Counted from the first letter of the stretch, positions 24,661 through 32,704 are shown. The stretch is DNA of 64,000 nt from Lentzea cavernae (GCF_014653695.1 NZ_BNAR01000009.1:248001-312000), one strand, 5' to 3'. Notes: a model not told the origin generated them from the sequence alone. Program-made: numbers and translations.

Positions 24661-25752
24661 ATGGACCTCACCGCCACGACAGCCGAGCTCGCCGGTGCCG
24701 CCGCCGAGGTGGCGCGGCTGCTGCCGACCAGGGTGCTCGACCCGGTGCTGGCCGGGCTGCGGCTCCGGGCGGGCACCGACGTCGAGATCGCGGGCAGCGA
24801 CCAGGAGCACGGCGTGCGCCTGAGCATCGGCGCGACGGTCCACACCGAGGGCGAGGTGCTCGTGCCGGCGAAGCCGCTGGCGGCGACCCTCCAGGCCCTC
24901 GACGACCCGCAGGTGCGCCTCAAGGTCGAAGGGCAGCGCCTCGCCGTCCGCACGCCCACGTCGAGGTTCGCGCTGCCGCTCCTCGACCTCGCCCACCACC
25001 CCGGCATCCCGGCGTTGCCGCCGCTGCAGGGCCGCATCGACGCGGCGAGGCTCAGCGCCATCGCGGCGGTGGCGGGCGCGGCGAGCAAGGACGACGCGCT
25101 GCCGATCTTCACCGGCATCCGCATCCAGTCGGACGAGCACAGGCTGCACGTCATGGCGACGGATCGCTACCGCATGGCGCACGCCACGTTTCCGTGGGAA
25201 CAACTAGGTCAACTAGACCTGTTGGTACCTGCGAAGGCCCTCGTCGAGGCAGCCCGGCAGGCCCACGGCCAAGTCGCCCTGCACGCGAACGAGGACCGCA
25301 TCGGTCTCGCCTGGGGCAACAACTCGATCTCCACCGCACTCCTCGCCGCTCCGTTCCCGGACGACAGGGCGCGCCGACTCCTGGAGGCAGTCATCGACAG
25401 CACGGTGCTCGTGGACGCGGACGCGCTGGCCCGCGCCGTCCGCAGAGCCACGCCCTACGGCGGCCCGCACCAGGCCGTGACCATCCAGGTCGAGGACTCG
25501 GAGATCCGGGTCAAGGGCAGCGACCCGCAGCAGGGCGAGTCGGAGGAGTTCGTGAAGGCCACGGTCGACGGCGACCGCCTGACCAAGACGTTCCAGGCCC
25601 GCTACCTCGCGGACGCGCTGAAGGCGTTCGCGGGCCGCCGCATCGAGCTGAAGATCCAGGACGGCCTGCGCTCCACGGTGCTGACCTCCACACCGGGTGA
25701 GGACGGCGTCGAGCTCACCTACCTCGTGGTGCCGATGCGCTCGGTGGCCTGA
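24661..25752 (+). CDS. DNA polymerase III beta-subunit (sliding clamp) paralogue
   Basis: This 363-residue protein is homologous to DnaN across all three clamp domains: an N-terminal LRLRAGTDVEIAGSDQEHGVRLSI, a middle FTGIRIQSDEHRLHVMATDRYRMA and a C-terminal YLADALKAFAGRRIELKIQDG ending LTYLVVPMRSVA. Clamps tether polymerases to DNA. It is unlikely to be the replicative copy, since no dnaA, recF or gyrB is near and these sit between HIT and MFS genes. The damage-type promoter suggests a clamp for translesion or repair polymerases. Its last 48 bp recur in the downstream repeat region. Confidence 0.88.
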   Translation: MDLTATTAELAGAAAEVARLLPTRVLDPVLAGLRLRAGTDVEIAGSDQEHGVRLSIGATVHTEGEVLVPAKPLAATLQALDDPQVRLKVEGQRLAVRTPTSRFALPLLDLAHHPGIPALPPLQGRIDAARLSAIAAVAGAASKDDALPIFTGIRIQSDEHRLHVMATDRYRMAHATFPWEQLGQLDLLVPAKALVEAARQAHGQVALHANEDRIGLAWGNNSISTALLAAPFPDDRARRLLEAVIDSTVLVDADALARAVRRATPYGGPHQAVTIQVEDSEIRVKGSDPQQGESEEFVKATVDGDRLTKTFQARYLADALKAFAGRRIELKIQDGLRSTVLTSTPGEDGVELTYLVVPMRSVA

Positions 25753-25770
25753 GCCGGGACAACCCAGAGG

Positions 25771-25793
25771 GCCGGCCCTCGAGCAGGGCCGGG
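25771..25793. terminator. Terminator copy 1 after the clamp gene
   Basis: GCCGGCCCT (25771-25779) and AGGGCCGGG (25785-25793) form a near-perfect stem with loop CGAGC, followed by CTTCTGT. It is 18 bp after the clamp stop and is the likely working terminator for that gene. Confidence 0.7.
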
Positions 25794-25952
25794 CTTCTGT
25801 CGTCAGCGCAAGGCGAGTTCCCTTTCCGATCGCGCCGGCATCCCGGAACCCGGACAACGCAAAAGGCCGGCCCAATCAGGGTCGGACTTTTGTTGTCAGC
25901 GCGGCGGCGAGTTCCGTTCCGGAACGCGCGGGCACCTCAGCAAGCGCATCGC

Positions 25953-26000
25953 GGCGCCGAACTCACCTACCTCGTCGTGCCGATGCGCTCGGTGGCCTGA
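25953..26000 (+). pseudogene. Duplicated 3' fragment of the clamp gene
   Basis: These bases repeat the last 48 bp of the clamp gene (25705-25752), including the codons for LTYLVVPMRSVA and the TGA stop, with only a few changes. There is no start or upstream coding sequence, so it is a remnant of the tandem repeat event, not a gene. Confidence 0.75.
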
Positions 26001-26015
26001 CCCCGGACAACGCAA

Positions 26016-26044
26016 AAGGCCGGCCCTCAAGCAGGGCCGGCCTT
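26016..26044. terminator. Terminator copy 3, bidirectional, after the MFS gene
   Basis: AAGGCCGGCCCT (26016-26027) and AGGGCCGGCCTT (26033-26044) form a perfect 12-bp stem with loop CAAGC. A-run and T-run flanks on both sides allow action in both directions. It lies 11 bp past the MFS stop on the minus strand. Confidence 0.85.
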
Positions 26045-26054
26045 CCGCAGTCCA

Positions 26055-27302
26055 TCAACGCGAAGCGAGTTCCATCTCCGAACGCGCCGGCACCTCGGCA
26101 GGCACCCCGCGCTCCACCGTCCCGTGCAGCAGCCACACGGCCAGCGCGATCAACAGCCCGGCCACACCGGCCGCGACGAACGCCGGCCGCGTGCCGAAGT
26201 GCTCGATCAGCTGGCCGGACAGGCCCTGGCCGATGGCGAGGCCGACGGTCACCGAGGTGATCACCCAGCCGAACGCCTCCGCGGCCATGCCGTTCGGCGT
26301 GACCTGCTCGATCGCCGCGGAGTGCGCGGTCGACTGCGGTGTGATCAGCGTGCCTACCAGGAACAGCGCGACGCCCAGGCCGACCAGCGTGGCCGGGACG
26401 GCCAGCAGGAACGACAGCAGTGCGAAGCCGCCCAGCAGCACCGGCAGGCGCAGGTGCATCGGGCGCGGCCACGGGCGCATGCCGTAGAGGACGCCGAAGA
26501 TCACCGAGCTGATCGACCACAGCGAGAGCATCAGGCCGCCCATCGAGGCGTGGCCCGCGGCCTTCGCGAACGCCGGCACGGCCACCTCGACGAAGCCGAT
26601 CGTCACACCGAAGCCCAGTGCGGCCAGCGCCACCGTGCGCATGCCGGGGTAGGCGAACGCGCCGAGCAGCGGGCGCGGGGCCTGTTCGACCGGGCCCCAG
26701 GCGCGCACGACGGGGTTGAACGCGAACCAGAGCGCGCCGACGACCATCAGCACGGCGCCGACGACGACACCGGTGCCCGCCCACGGCGCGGCCAGCAGCA
26801 GGCCGGCGAGGCCCGGTCCGAGGATGAAGAAGACCTCCATGCTGATCGCCTCGTAGGCGTAGCCCGCCATCCGCGTCGGGCCGGCCGGCACCATCCGCTC
26901 CCACAGCGCACGCGAGGCCGAGCCCACCATCGGCTCGGTCGCGCCGACGCCGAGGGCCAGCGGGACGAGGGCGAACACCGGGGCGCCCGCCTCGACGGCG
27001 ATCACGGAGGCGGTGACGAAGAGGGCGAACAGCCCGGTCACGAAGAGCAGGGGCCGGGTGGGGCCGAAGCGGTCCATGAGTCGGCCCTGGACCACCGAGC
27101 CGAGTGCCACGCCCACCAGTGCCGCCGCCGAGACCATGCCGGCCACCGCGAACGATCCCGTCTCGCGCTCCACGTAGAGCAGCAACGAGAGCCCGACCAT
27201 CGCGATGGGCAGGCGGGCGAGCAGAGACGCGACCACGGGGCCGCGCATGCCGGGGGTCGTCAGGGCAGCACGGTAGTCGGACAGACGAGCGGAGTGGGAC
27301 AT
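26055..27302 (-). CDS. MFS transporter
   Basis: This 415-residue, about 12-helix permease belongs to the same subfamily as the tandem pair at the left of the window. It shares the (A/S)IS(M/V)E(V/L)xF(I/M)xGPxxG loop and the early LPGVRP/TPGMRG start. It likely exports or imports a small organic compound; the substrate is unknown. Its last codons (RSEMELASR) lie inside the triplicated repeat. An operator-like array of GTACCA/TGGTAC half-sites sits directly before its ATG at 27302, implying repression by an unlinked regulator. Confidence 0.88.
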   Translation of the reverse strand: MSHSARLSDYRAALTTPGMRGPVVASLLARLPIAMVGLSLLLYVERETGSFAVAGMVSAAALVGVALGSVVQGRLMDRFGPTRPLLFVTGLFALFVTASVIAVEAGAPVFALVPLALGVGATEPMVGSASRALWERMVPAGPTRMAGYAYEAISMEVFFILGPGLAGLLLAAPWAGTGVVVGAVLMVVGALWFAFNPVVRAWGPVEQAPRPLLGAFAYPGMRTVALAALGFGVTIGFVEVAVPAFAKAAGHASMGGLMLSLWSISSVIFGVLYGMRPWPRPMHLRLPVLLGGFALLSFLLAVPATLVGLGVALFLVGTLITPQSTAHSAAIEQVTPNGMAAEAFGWVITSVTVGLAIGQGLSGQLIEHFGTRPAFVAAGVAGLLIALAVWLLHGTVERGVPAEVPARSEMELASR

Positions 27303-27304
27303 GT

Positions 27305-27338
27305 GTACCAGTATGCCAAAGTTGGTACGGAGGTACCA
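27305..27338 (-). promoter_or_regulatory. Alternating GTACCA/TGGTAC half-sites before the MFS gene
   Basis: GTACCA (27305-27310), TGGTAC (27323-27328) and GTACCA (27333-27338) alternate in orientation. The last two form the inverted repeat TGGTAC-GGAG-GTACCA. They lie 2-36 bp upstream of the MFS start, overlapping where its promoter must be. The remaining gap up to 27573 shows no gene and no other clear element. Confidence 0.6.
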
Positions 27339-27573
27339 GATCGGGTGCGCGGAGTCACGATGGTTGCGATCGGGTCACGAGAATGCGATGACCGGGTGAA
27401 ACATGCAACGAATCGGCAACACCCGAGGTCCTTGAGGGTGAAAGGGCTTGAGCGGTCGGGGTGCCGACGTGCGAAAGTTGACTCGTCGATCGAGACCAAC
27501 CTCTGGCCTGAGGGTCGGGGCCTGCGCGCCGGAGGGATGGGAAGCACGGTTCGTCGGGGGATGGGCCGTGCAG

Positions 27574-27621
27574 CACAAAGGACCGGTGCGCCACGTCGGG
27601 GGTGGCGCCCGGTCCTTTGTG
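27574..27621 (-). terminator. Strong terminator downstream of crp
   Basis: A long imperfect stem pairs 27574-27594 with 27602-27621. It opens CACAAAGGACCGG and closes CCGGTCCTTTGTG, with one mismatched position and a short loop. It is 11 bp past the crp stop. The AAAG/CTTT ends make it usable in both directions. Confidence 0.85.
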
Positions 27622-27631
27622 TTCGAAGTGC

Positions 27632-28306
27632 TTAGCGGGCGCGGCGCGCGAGGCGCTCCGGGTCCAGGATCAGCACGCTCTTGCCTTCCAGCCGCAGCCA
27701 GCCGCGGTGCGCGAAGTCGGCGAGAGCCTTGTTCACGGTCTCGCGGGACGCGCCGACGAACTGGGCGATCTCCTCCTGCGTCAGGTCGTGCGTGACGCGG
27801 AGCAGGCCGGCCTCCTGCGAGCCGAAGCGCTGTGCGAGCTGCAGCAACGCCTTGGCGACGCGGCCGGGCACGTCCGTGAAGATCAGGTCGGCCAGCATCG
27901 AGTTCGTCCGGCGCAGCCTGCGGGCCAGGGCCCTCAGCAGCTGCTCGGCGATCTCGGGCCGGTTGGTGATCCACTGCCGGAGCGCGGGGCGGTCCATGGA
28001 CACCGCGCGCACCTCGGTCACCGTCGTCGCGGTCGACGTACGGGGGCCGGGATCGAAAATGGACAGTTCGCCGAACATGTCGGAGGGCCCGAAGATCCCC
28101 AACAGGTTCTCGCGGCCGTCCGGCGACTTGCGGCCGATCTTCACCTTGCCGGACTGGATGATGTACAGGCGATCGCCCGGCTCACCCTCCGCGAAGATCA
28201 CGTGGCCACGCGGGAACTCCACCGTCTCCAGGGTCGTCGCCAGCGCCTCTGCGGCCGCCGGGTCCACCCCCTGGAAGATGCCCGCTCGCGCCAGGGTCTC
28301 GTCCAC
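27632..28306 (-). CDS. crp: Crp/Fnr-family cAMP receptor protein
   Basis: This 224-residue global regulator has an N-terminal cyclic-nucleotide domain, with the phosphate-binding cassette in FGELSIFDPGPRTSTATT (Glu, Arg, Thr contacts), a long dimer helix, and a C-terminal winged helix LTQEEIAQFVGASRETVNKALADF. Length and sequence match actinobacterial Crp (Rv3676, GlxR). The GTG start at 28306 follows a GGAGGG Shine-Dalgarno. It lies in the same neighbourhood as in mycobacteria, next to the small membrane gene and nth. Its leader contains nested inverted repeats. Confidence 0.95.
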   Translation of the reverse strand: MDETLARAGIFQGVDPAAAEALATTLETVEFPRGHVIFAEGEPGDRLYIIQSGKVKIGRKSPDGRENLLGIFGPSDMFGELSIFDPGPRTSTATTVTEVRAVSMDRPALRQWITNRPEIAEQLLRALARRLRRTNSMLADLIFTDVPGRVAKALLQLAQRFGSQEAGLLRVTHDLTQEEIAQFVGASRETVNKALADFAHRGWLRLEGKSVLILDPERLARRAR

Positions 28307-28329
28307 CTCGTCCCTCCTAATCGACGCGA

Positions 28330-28372
28330 CGGCACGCCTACCACCATCTTTGGTGGAGTCAGCGCCGTGCCG
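28330..28372 (-). promoter_or_regulatory. Nested inverted repeats in the crp leader
   Basis: CGGCACG (28330-28336) pairs with CGTGCCG (28366-28372). Inside it CCACCA (28341-28346) pairs with TGGTGG (28351-28356) across a TCTT loop. Both arms are perfect. The structure lies 24-66 bp before the crp start and would form a two-stem hairpin in the mRNA leader or a protein-binding site. Confidence 0.5.
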
Positions 28373-28512
28373 CCGATCACTGCGTTGCAGTCTAAGGGCT
28401 CTCTTGTGGATCGCCGCTCGGCTCGCCGTCTTACTAGGCAGAACAAGACTGACTCGATCCAGAGCCCAACGAACCAGTCTACGCCATTCGGGTGTCTGTC
28501 AGCGCGGGGCCA

Positions 28513-28752
28513 TCACCGGACGCGCTTGCGCGCACCACCGCGGCCACGACGACGGAGGCGGAACATGTCGAGTGCGCGACCGATGCCGTGTCCGTAGAGC
28601 GCCTTGACCTCTTCAGGCCTGGCGGACTCCAGGAACTCCTCGACCTCGTTCTCCTGCACGGCAACGTGCCGGAGCTTCGCTTCGACGCGCTCCATGAAGA
28701 GCGCGAAGAACATGATCACGATCGGAACGACGATCACAAGCCAGGCAGTCAT
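28513..28752 (-). CDS. Small membrane protein, Rv3675-like position
   Basis: This 79-residue protein has one N-terminal transmembrane segment (AWLVIVVPIVIMFFALFME), an acidic middle part (VQENEVEEFLESARPEEVKALYG) and a strongly basic Arg-rich tail. Function is unknown. A small membrane protein occupies the same place between crp and nth in mycobacteria. Topology is probably N-out with a cytoplasmic tail. Confidence 0.75.
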   Translation of the reverse strand: MTAWLVIVVPIVIMFFALFMERVEAKLRHVAVQENEVEEFLESARPEEVKALYGHGIGRALDMFRLRRRGRGGARKRVR

Positions 28753-28831
28753 GATGCTCCGAAGTGTGGCGCATGAGGGATTCGAGTGCGGATCTAGGGG
28801 TCGGTTCCGGCGTGTTGACTACTCTGGATCA

Positions 28832-29596
28832 GTGCCCGCAACCAAGAAACCGGAAACCAAGCTCGGCCTGACCCGAAGGGCCCGCCGGATGGTCCGCGTG
28901 CTGGCCGAGGGATACCCCGACGCGCACTGCGAGCTGGACTTCACCACGCCGCTCGAGCTCGTCGTGGCGGTGGTGCTGTCCGCGCAGTGCACCGACAAGA
29001 AGGTCAACGAGGTCACCCCCGCCCTCTTCGCCAAGTACCCGACGGCCGCCGACTACGCCGGTGCCGACAGGACCGAGCTCGAGGAGATGATCCGCCCGAC
29101 CGGCTTCTACCGGAACAAGGCGACCTCCCTGCTGGGACTCGGCGCTGCCCTTGTGGAGCAGTACGACGGTGTCGTCCCCGGCACTCTCGAAGAGCTGGTC
29201 AAGCTCCCCGGTGTAGGACGCAAGACGGCCAACGTGGTTCTCGGCAACGCGTTCGATGTGCCCGGCATCACAGTCGACACCCACTTCGGCCGGCTCGTCC
29301 GCCGCTGGGGGTGGACCGAGCTGGAGGACGCGGTCAAGGTCGAGCACGCCATCGGCGAGCTGATCGAGAAGCGCGACTGGACCATGGCCTCGCACTGGAT
29401 CATCTTCCACGGCCGGCGCGTCTGCCACGCCAAAACCCCTGCGTGCGGTGCCTGCCTGCTGATGAACGACTGCCCGTCGTACGGCCTGGGCCCCGAGGAC
29501 CCGGTCAAGGCGGCCAAGCTCGTCAAGGGCGAGGAGAAGCCCCACCTGATCGAGCTCGCCGAGCGAGTGCGGGCCGGTGAGAAGCTAGGAGCGTGA
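28832..29596 (+). CDS. nth: Endonuclease III, bifunctional DNA glycosylase/AP lyase
   Basis: Nth removes oxidised pyrimidines and cuts the abasic site. This 254-residue form has the helix-hairpin-helix LPGVGRKTANVVLGNAF with catalytic Lys131, Asp149 in VDTHFGRLVRR, and the [4Fe-4S] ligands C198, C205, C208 and C214 (C-x6-C-x2-C-x5-C). GTG 28832 has no Shine-Dalgarno but sits 6 nt after TACTCT (28820-28825), as expected for a leaderless mRNA. It begins a chain of overlapping genes: nth, thioredoxin-like, NUDIX, then marP. Confidence 0.95.
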   Translation: MPATKKPETKLGLTRRARRMVRVLAEGYPDAHCELDFTTPLELVVAVVLSAQCTDKKVNEVTPALFAKYPTAADYAGADRTELEEMIRPTGFYRNKATSLLGLGAALVEQYDGVVPGTLEELVKLPGVGRKTANVVLGNAFDVPGITVDTHFGRLVRRWGWTELEDAVKVEHAIGELIEKRDWTMASHWIIFHGRRVCHAKTPACGACLLMNDCPSYGLGPEDPVKAAKLVKGEEKPHLIELAERVRAGEKLGA

Positions 29597-30156
29597 ACAA
29601 CCGCACGCGCTGGCTCGTCGTGGTGCTCGTCCTCGGCGTGGCGGGTGTCGTGGCGCTGTGGCCCCGTGACGAAGCACCGGCGCCACCGCCCACGCCGTCC
29701 CGCCCGACGCAGGACGTGGCCGCGTTGCGCGCGCAGGCCCAGCTCCGGCCGTGCGTGCAGGGAGCGCAAGACGGCGTTGGTGTGACGTGCCTCGGTGACG
29801 GCACCCGGACGGCCCTCGCGCTGAAGGGACCGCTCCTGATCAACTTCTGGGCGACCTGGTGCCAGCCGTGCCAGGAGGAGCTGCCCGTGCTGGATTCCTA
29901 CGCGAAGCAACCAGGCGCCGTGCCGGTCGTCCCAGTTCTTGTGGAGAGCAGGGAGGCGGACGGCCTGGAGCTGCTCGCCCGGCTCGGGGTGCGGCTGCCG
30001 TCCGTCCACGACGGGGCCGACGAACTCCGCAAGCGGGTGAAGGCGCCGATGACGCTCCCCGCCACGTATTACGTATCAGCGGACGGTCAGGTCCGGCAGA
30101 TCACCGATCCGCCGTACTTCACCACTCCGGAACAGGTGGAGAAGGCGGTTCGATGA
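29593..30156 (+). CDS. TlpA/ResA-type membrane-anchored thioredoxin-like protein
   Basis: This 187-residue extracytoplasmic thiol-disulfide protein has an N-terminal anchor (about residues 7-22), a Pro-rich linker, then a thioredoxin fold with INFWATWCQPCQEELP (CxxC) and the cis-proline region PMTLPATYYV. It probably reduces or oxidises exported proteins, perhaps cytochrome maturation or MarP disulfides; the partner is not shown. Start GTG 29593 overlaps the nth stop by 4 bp, and its own stop overlaps the NUDIX start. Confidence 0.9.
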   Translation: MNNRTRWLVVVLVLGVAGVVALWPRDEAPAPPPTPSRPTQDVAALRAQAQLRPCVQGAQDGVGVTCLGDGTRTALALKGPLLINFWATWCQPCQEELPVLDSYAKQPGAVPVVPVLVESREADGLELLARLGVRLPSVHDGADELRKRVKAPMTLPATYYVSADGQVRQITDPPYFTTPEQVEKAVR

Positions 30157-30812
30157 CGGAGGCGGCAGAGCCACCCGACTGGATGCTGCGCCTGGCGAAG
30201 GCCACCGAGGAGATCGACGGGCGAACGTTCATGCGGGACCCGCGCACTCCGACGAGGGCCTACCGCAAGGCCGCCGTGCTCATGCTCTTCGGCGAGTCCG
30301 AGGAGCACGGGCCGGACGTCCTGTTGCTGCGCCGTTCGGACACGCTCGGCTCGCATCCGGGGCAGGTCGCGTTTCCCGGCGGCGCACAGGACGAAACGGA
30401 CGACGGGCCGGTGGGGACCGCATTACGCGAGGCTTACGAGGAGACCGGTGTACTTGAGGCAGGAGTGAGACCACTTGCGACGCTGCCGGAGCTCTACGTG
30501 CCGGTGTCGGGGTTCGTGGTCACGCCCGTGCTCGCCTACTGGGAACAGCCGAGCCCCGTCGCACCTGTCGACCCGGCGGAGACCGCCGCCGTCGCGCGGG
30601 TGCCCGTGGCGCACCTCGCGGATCCGGCGAACAGGTTCCGCGTGCGTCACCCCGCGGGCTACGTCGGAGCGGCCTTCTCCGCGCCGGGCATGCTGGTGTG
30701 GGGCTTCACCGCGGGGTTGATCAACGGCCTGATCGCACTCGGCGGCTGGGAACAGCCGTGGGATGCGACCGATGTGCGTGACCTTGAACTAGCGTTGCGC
30801 GCTACACAGTGA
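30153..30812 (+). CDS. NUDIX hydrolase, CoA pyrophosphatase (NudL) type
   Basis: This 219-residue protein has the NudL-specific segment LLLRRSDTLGSHPGQVAFPGG followed by the Nudix box ending ALREAYEETGV. Such enzymes split CoA and its esters into 4'-phosphopantetheine and ADP. It is coupled to the thioredoxin-like gene by an ATGA overlap. A rare TTA leucine codon occurs inside the Nudix helix at 30423. The order nth, thioredoxin, NUDIX, marP is as in mycobacteria (Rv3674c-Rv3671c). Confidence 0.92.
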   Translation: MTEAAEPPDWMLRLAKATEEIDGRTFMRDPRTPTRAYRKAAVLMLFGESEEHGPDVLLLRRSDTLGSHPGQVAFPGGAQDETDDGPVGTALREAYEETGVLEAGVRPLATLPELYVPVSGFVVTPVLAYWEQPSPVAPVDPAETAAVARVPVAHLADPANRFRVRHPAGYVGAAFSAPGMLVWGFTAGLINGLIALGGWEQPWDATDVRDLELALRATQ

Positions 30813-30828
30813 GGCGGAGGTTTTCGGG

Positions 30829-32016
30829 TTGAACTGGGTTGACCTGCTCGTGCTGGGCCTTGCCGCGATCGCCGCGGTCTCCGGGGCCAGGCAAGGCATG
30901 GTCGTCGCGCTGCCCGCTTTCGTCGGTGTGCTCGTCGGCCTGGTCCTGGGCACGCAGATCGCACCGCTGCTGGTGTCCCAGTTCGAGAACGTCGTCACCA
31001 AGGTCGTGTTCGCGGTCGGCATCGTCGTGCTGCTCGTGGCGCTCGGCGAGACCATCGGCGTCTACATCGGCCGCACGATCAAGGCGAGGGTCAACGCGTC
31101 GCCGTTGCGGGGCGCGGACAACGCACTCGGCGCGATCGTGCAGGGCTTCGTCGTCTTCATCGTGGCGTGGATGATCGCGCTGCCGCTGACCTCGGTCGTC
31201 GGCCTGCCCGACCTCACCTCGTCGCTCAAGCAGTCGGTGATCCTCGGCAAGGTCGACCAGACCATGCCGCAGGCCGCCCGCGTGCTGTCCGGCGACCTGC
31301 AGAAGCTCTTCGACGTCTCGGGCTTCCCGCAGGCGATGGACCCGTTCAACCGCACCCCGCTCAAGGACGTCGAGCCGCCGAACACCCAGCTCGCGGACTC
31401 CCCGGTCGCGAAACGGCTCCAGGCGAGCGTGCTCAAGGTCCGCGGCCGCGCGCCGTCGTGCTCGCGTGCGCTGGAGGGCACCGGGTTCGTCATCGCGCCC
31501 GAGCGGGTCATGACCAACGCGCACGTCGTCGCCGGCACGAACGAGGTGACGGTCGAGGTCGGCCGCGGCCAGTTCGACGCGACGGTCGTCTCCTACGACC
31601 CGCGCACGGACATCGCCGTGCTCGCGGTGCCGGACCTGGAGGCCACGCCGCTGCAGTTCCGCAGCGACGAGGTGCAGCCAGGTGAGGACGGCATCGTCCT
31701 GGGCTACCCGCTCGACGGTCCGTACAAGTCCTCGCCGGCCCGTGTGCGCGAGCGGATCCCGCTCCTGCGCGGCCCGGACATCTACGACGCCCAGACGGTC
31801 ACGCGCGACGTCTACACCGTCCGCGCCGAGGTCCGCTCCGGCAACTCCGGCGGCCCGCTGGTCGACCCGAACGGCCGGGTGATGGGCGTGGTCTTCGGCG
31901 CCGCGGTCGACGACCCGGAGACGGGCTTCGTGCTCACGGCCCAGCAGGTGCAGTCGATGGTGCAGAAGGCGCCGACGCTGACCCGCCGGGCGTCCACGCA
32001 GGGTTGTGCCTCGTAG
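30829..32016 (+). CDS. marP: MarP-type membrane serine protease
   Basis: This 395-residue periplasmic-side protease has four N-terminal transmembrane helices (CvpA-like, about residues 1-125) and a chymotrypsin-fold domain with His232 (TNAHVVAG), Asp261 (RTDIAVLAV) and Ser340 (RSGNSGGPL). In M. tuberculosis MarP resists acid and oxidative stress by processing wall hydrolases. C211 and C393 match the spacing of the redox-sensitive disulfide known there. The start is TTG 30829 with GGAGG 8 nt upstream. The last 83 bp overlap the convergent TetR gene. Confidence 0.93.
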   Translation: MNWVDLLVLGLAAIAAVSGARQGMVVALPAFVGVLVGLVLGTQIAPLLVSQFENVVTKVVFAVGIVVLLVALGETIGVYIGRTIKARVNASPLRGADNALGAIVQGFVVFIVAWMIALPLTSVVGLPDLTSSLKQSVILGKVDQTMPQAARVLSGDLQKLFDVSGFPQAMDPFNRTPLKDVEPPNTQLADSPVAKRLQASVLKVRGRAPSCSRALEGTGFVIAPERVMTNAHVVAGTNEVTVEVGRGQFDATVVSYDPRTDIAVLAVPDLEATPLQFRSDEVQPGEDGIVLGYPLDGPYKSSPARVRERIPLLRGPDIYDAQTVTRDVYTVRAEVRSGNSGGPLVDPNGRVMGVVFGAAVDDPETGFVLTAQQVQSMVQKAPTLTRRASTQGCAS

Positions 32017-32704
32017 CGATCCCGTTGAGGACGTAGGTCAGGCCGGTGTCGAACCACGCCGCGGCGTTCGTGTGCTCGGCGTCGAACATGACCCTCGCGA
32101 GCCTCGGGAACCGCCCGGTGGCGAGCATCCGCCGCATGTACGGCCCGGACGCGGCCTGCCACTGCTCCTCGGTCAGGCCGCTGGCCTGCTCCTCGCGAGC
32201 CTCGGCGACCTCGTTGCGCACCGCGCCGTGGACGAACGCCATCACCGTGCTGACCGCGCCGAGCACGTCGTCGATGGTCGGGAACTCCTGCCTGCCGTCG
32301 AGCGTGGCCAAGGTCGCCTCGATGTGCGTCAGCGAGTTCGGGCCCCGGTGCGGCCTGCCGCCGAGCAGGTCGACGAACCACGGGTGCCGCTTGGCCGCCG
32401 CGCGCATGCCGTGGGCGATCCGCGTCAGGGCCTCCCGCCAGTCGGCGCCGGGCTCGGGCAGCGTGATCTCGCCGTAGACCTCGTCGACCATCAGGTCGAG
32501 CAGCTCGTCCTTGGTCTCGACGTAGCCGTAGAGGCGCATCGGACCGGCCCCCAGTGCGGCGGCGACCTTGCGGAACGACACCTCGTCGAGCCCGCCCCCG
32601 TCGGCGAGCCTGATCGCGGCCCCGACGATCAGGTCCCTGTTCAGCGGGGTCGGTGACGGCTTGCTGGGCGGCTCTGGGCGGTCCCACACGGTTTCGTTCG
32701 ACAT
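31934..32704 (-). CDS. TetR-family repressor (TetR_C tetracycline-repressor-like)
   Basis: This 256-residue regulator has an N-terminal helix-turn-helix (LNRDLIVGAAIRLADGGGLDEVSFRKVAAALGAGPMRLYGYVETKDELLDLMVDEV) and the longer C-terminal ligand domain of TetR(B)-like repressors. ATG 32704 fits the HTH position; upstream extension enters the divergent promoter. It is divergent from an FAD monooxygenase across 69 bp that contain two ATAC(A/G)-G-TGTAT palindromes, the likely operators. It overlaps marP by 83 bp. This pair interrupts the order marP-ephE seen in mycobacteria. Confidence 0.9.
   Translation of the reverse strand: MSNETVWDRPEPPSKPSPTPLNRDLIVGAAIRLADGGGLDEVSFRKVAAALGAGPMRLYGYVETKDELLDLMVDEVYGEITLPEPGADWREALTRIAHGMRAAAKRHPWFVDLLGGRPHRGPNSLTHIEATLATLDGRQEFPTIDDVLGAVSTVMAFVHGAVRNEVAEAREEQASGLTEEQWQAASGPYMRRMLATGRFPRLARVMFDAEHTNAAAWFDTGLTYVLNGIATRHNPAWTPGGSASAPSAPSTAPAGP

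Larger units (their letters stand above)
25705..26100. repeat. Decayed triplicated intergenic repeat between clamp and MFS genes
   Basis: Three related units each contain a GGACAACGCAAAAGGCCGGCCC-like terminator arm (shown here only in part in each copy) followed by a CGAGTTCC...GCGCCGGCA stretch. Units begin near 25753, 25850 and 26001. The first and third align at an offset of exactly 248 bp over roughly 150 bp, including the last codons of the clamp gene. The third unit runs into the C-terminal codons of the MFS gene (ending 26055). Copies have diverged, so the event is old. Confidence 0.75.
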
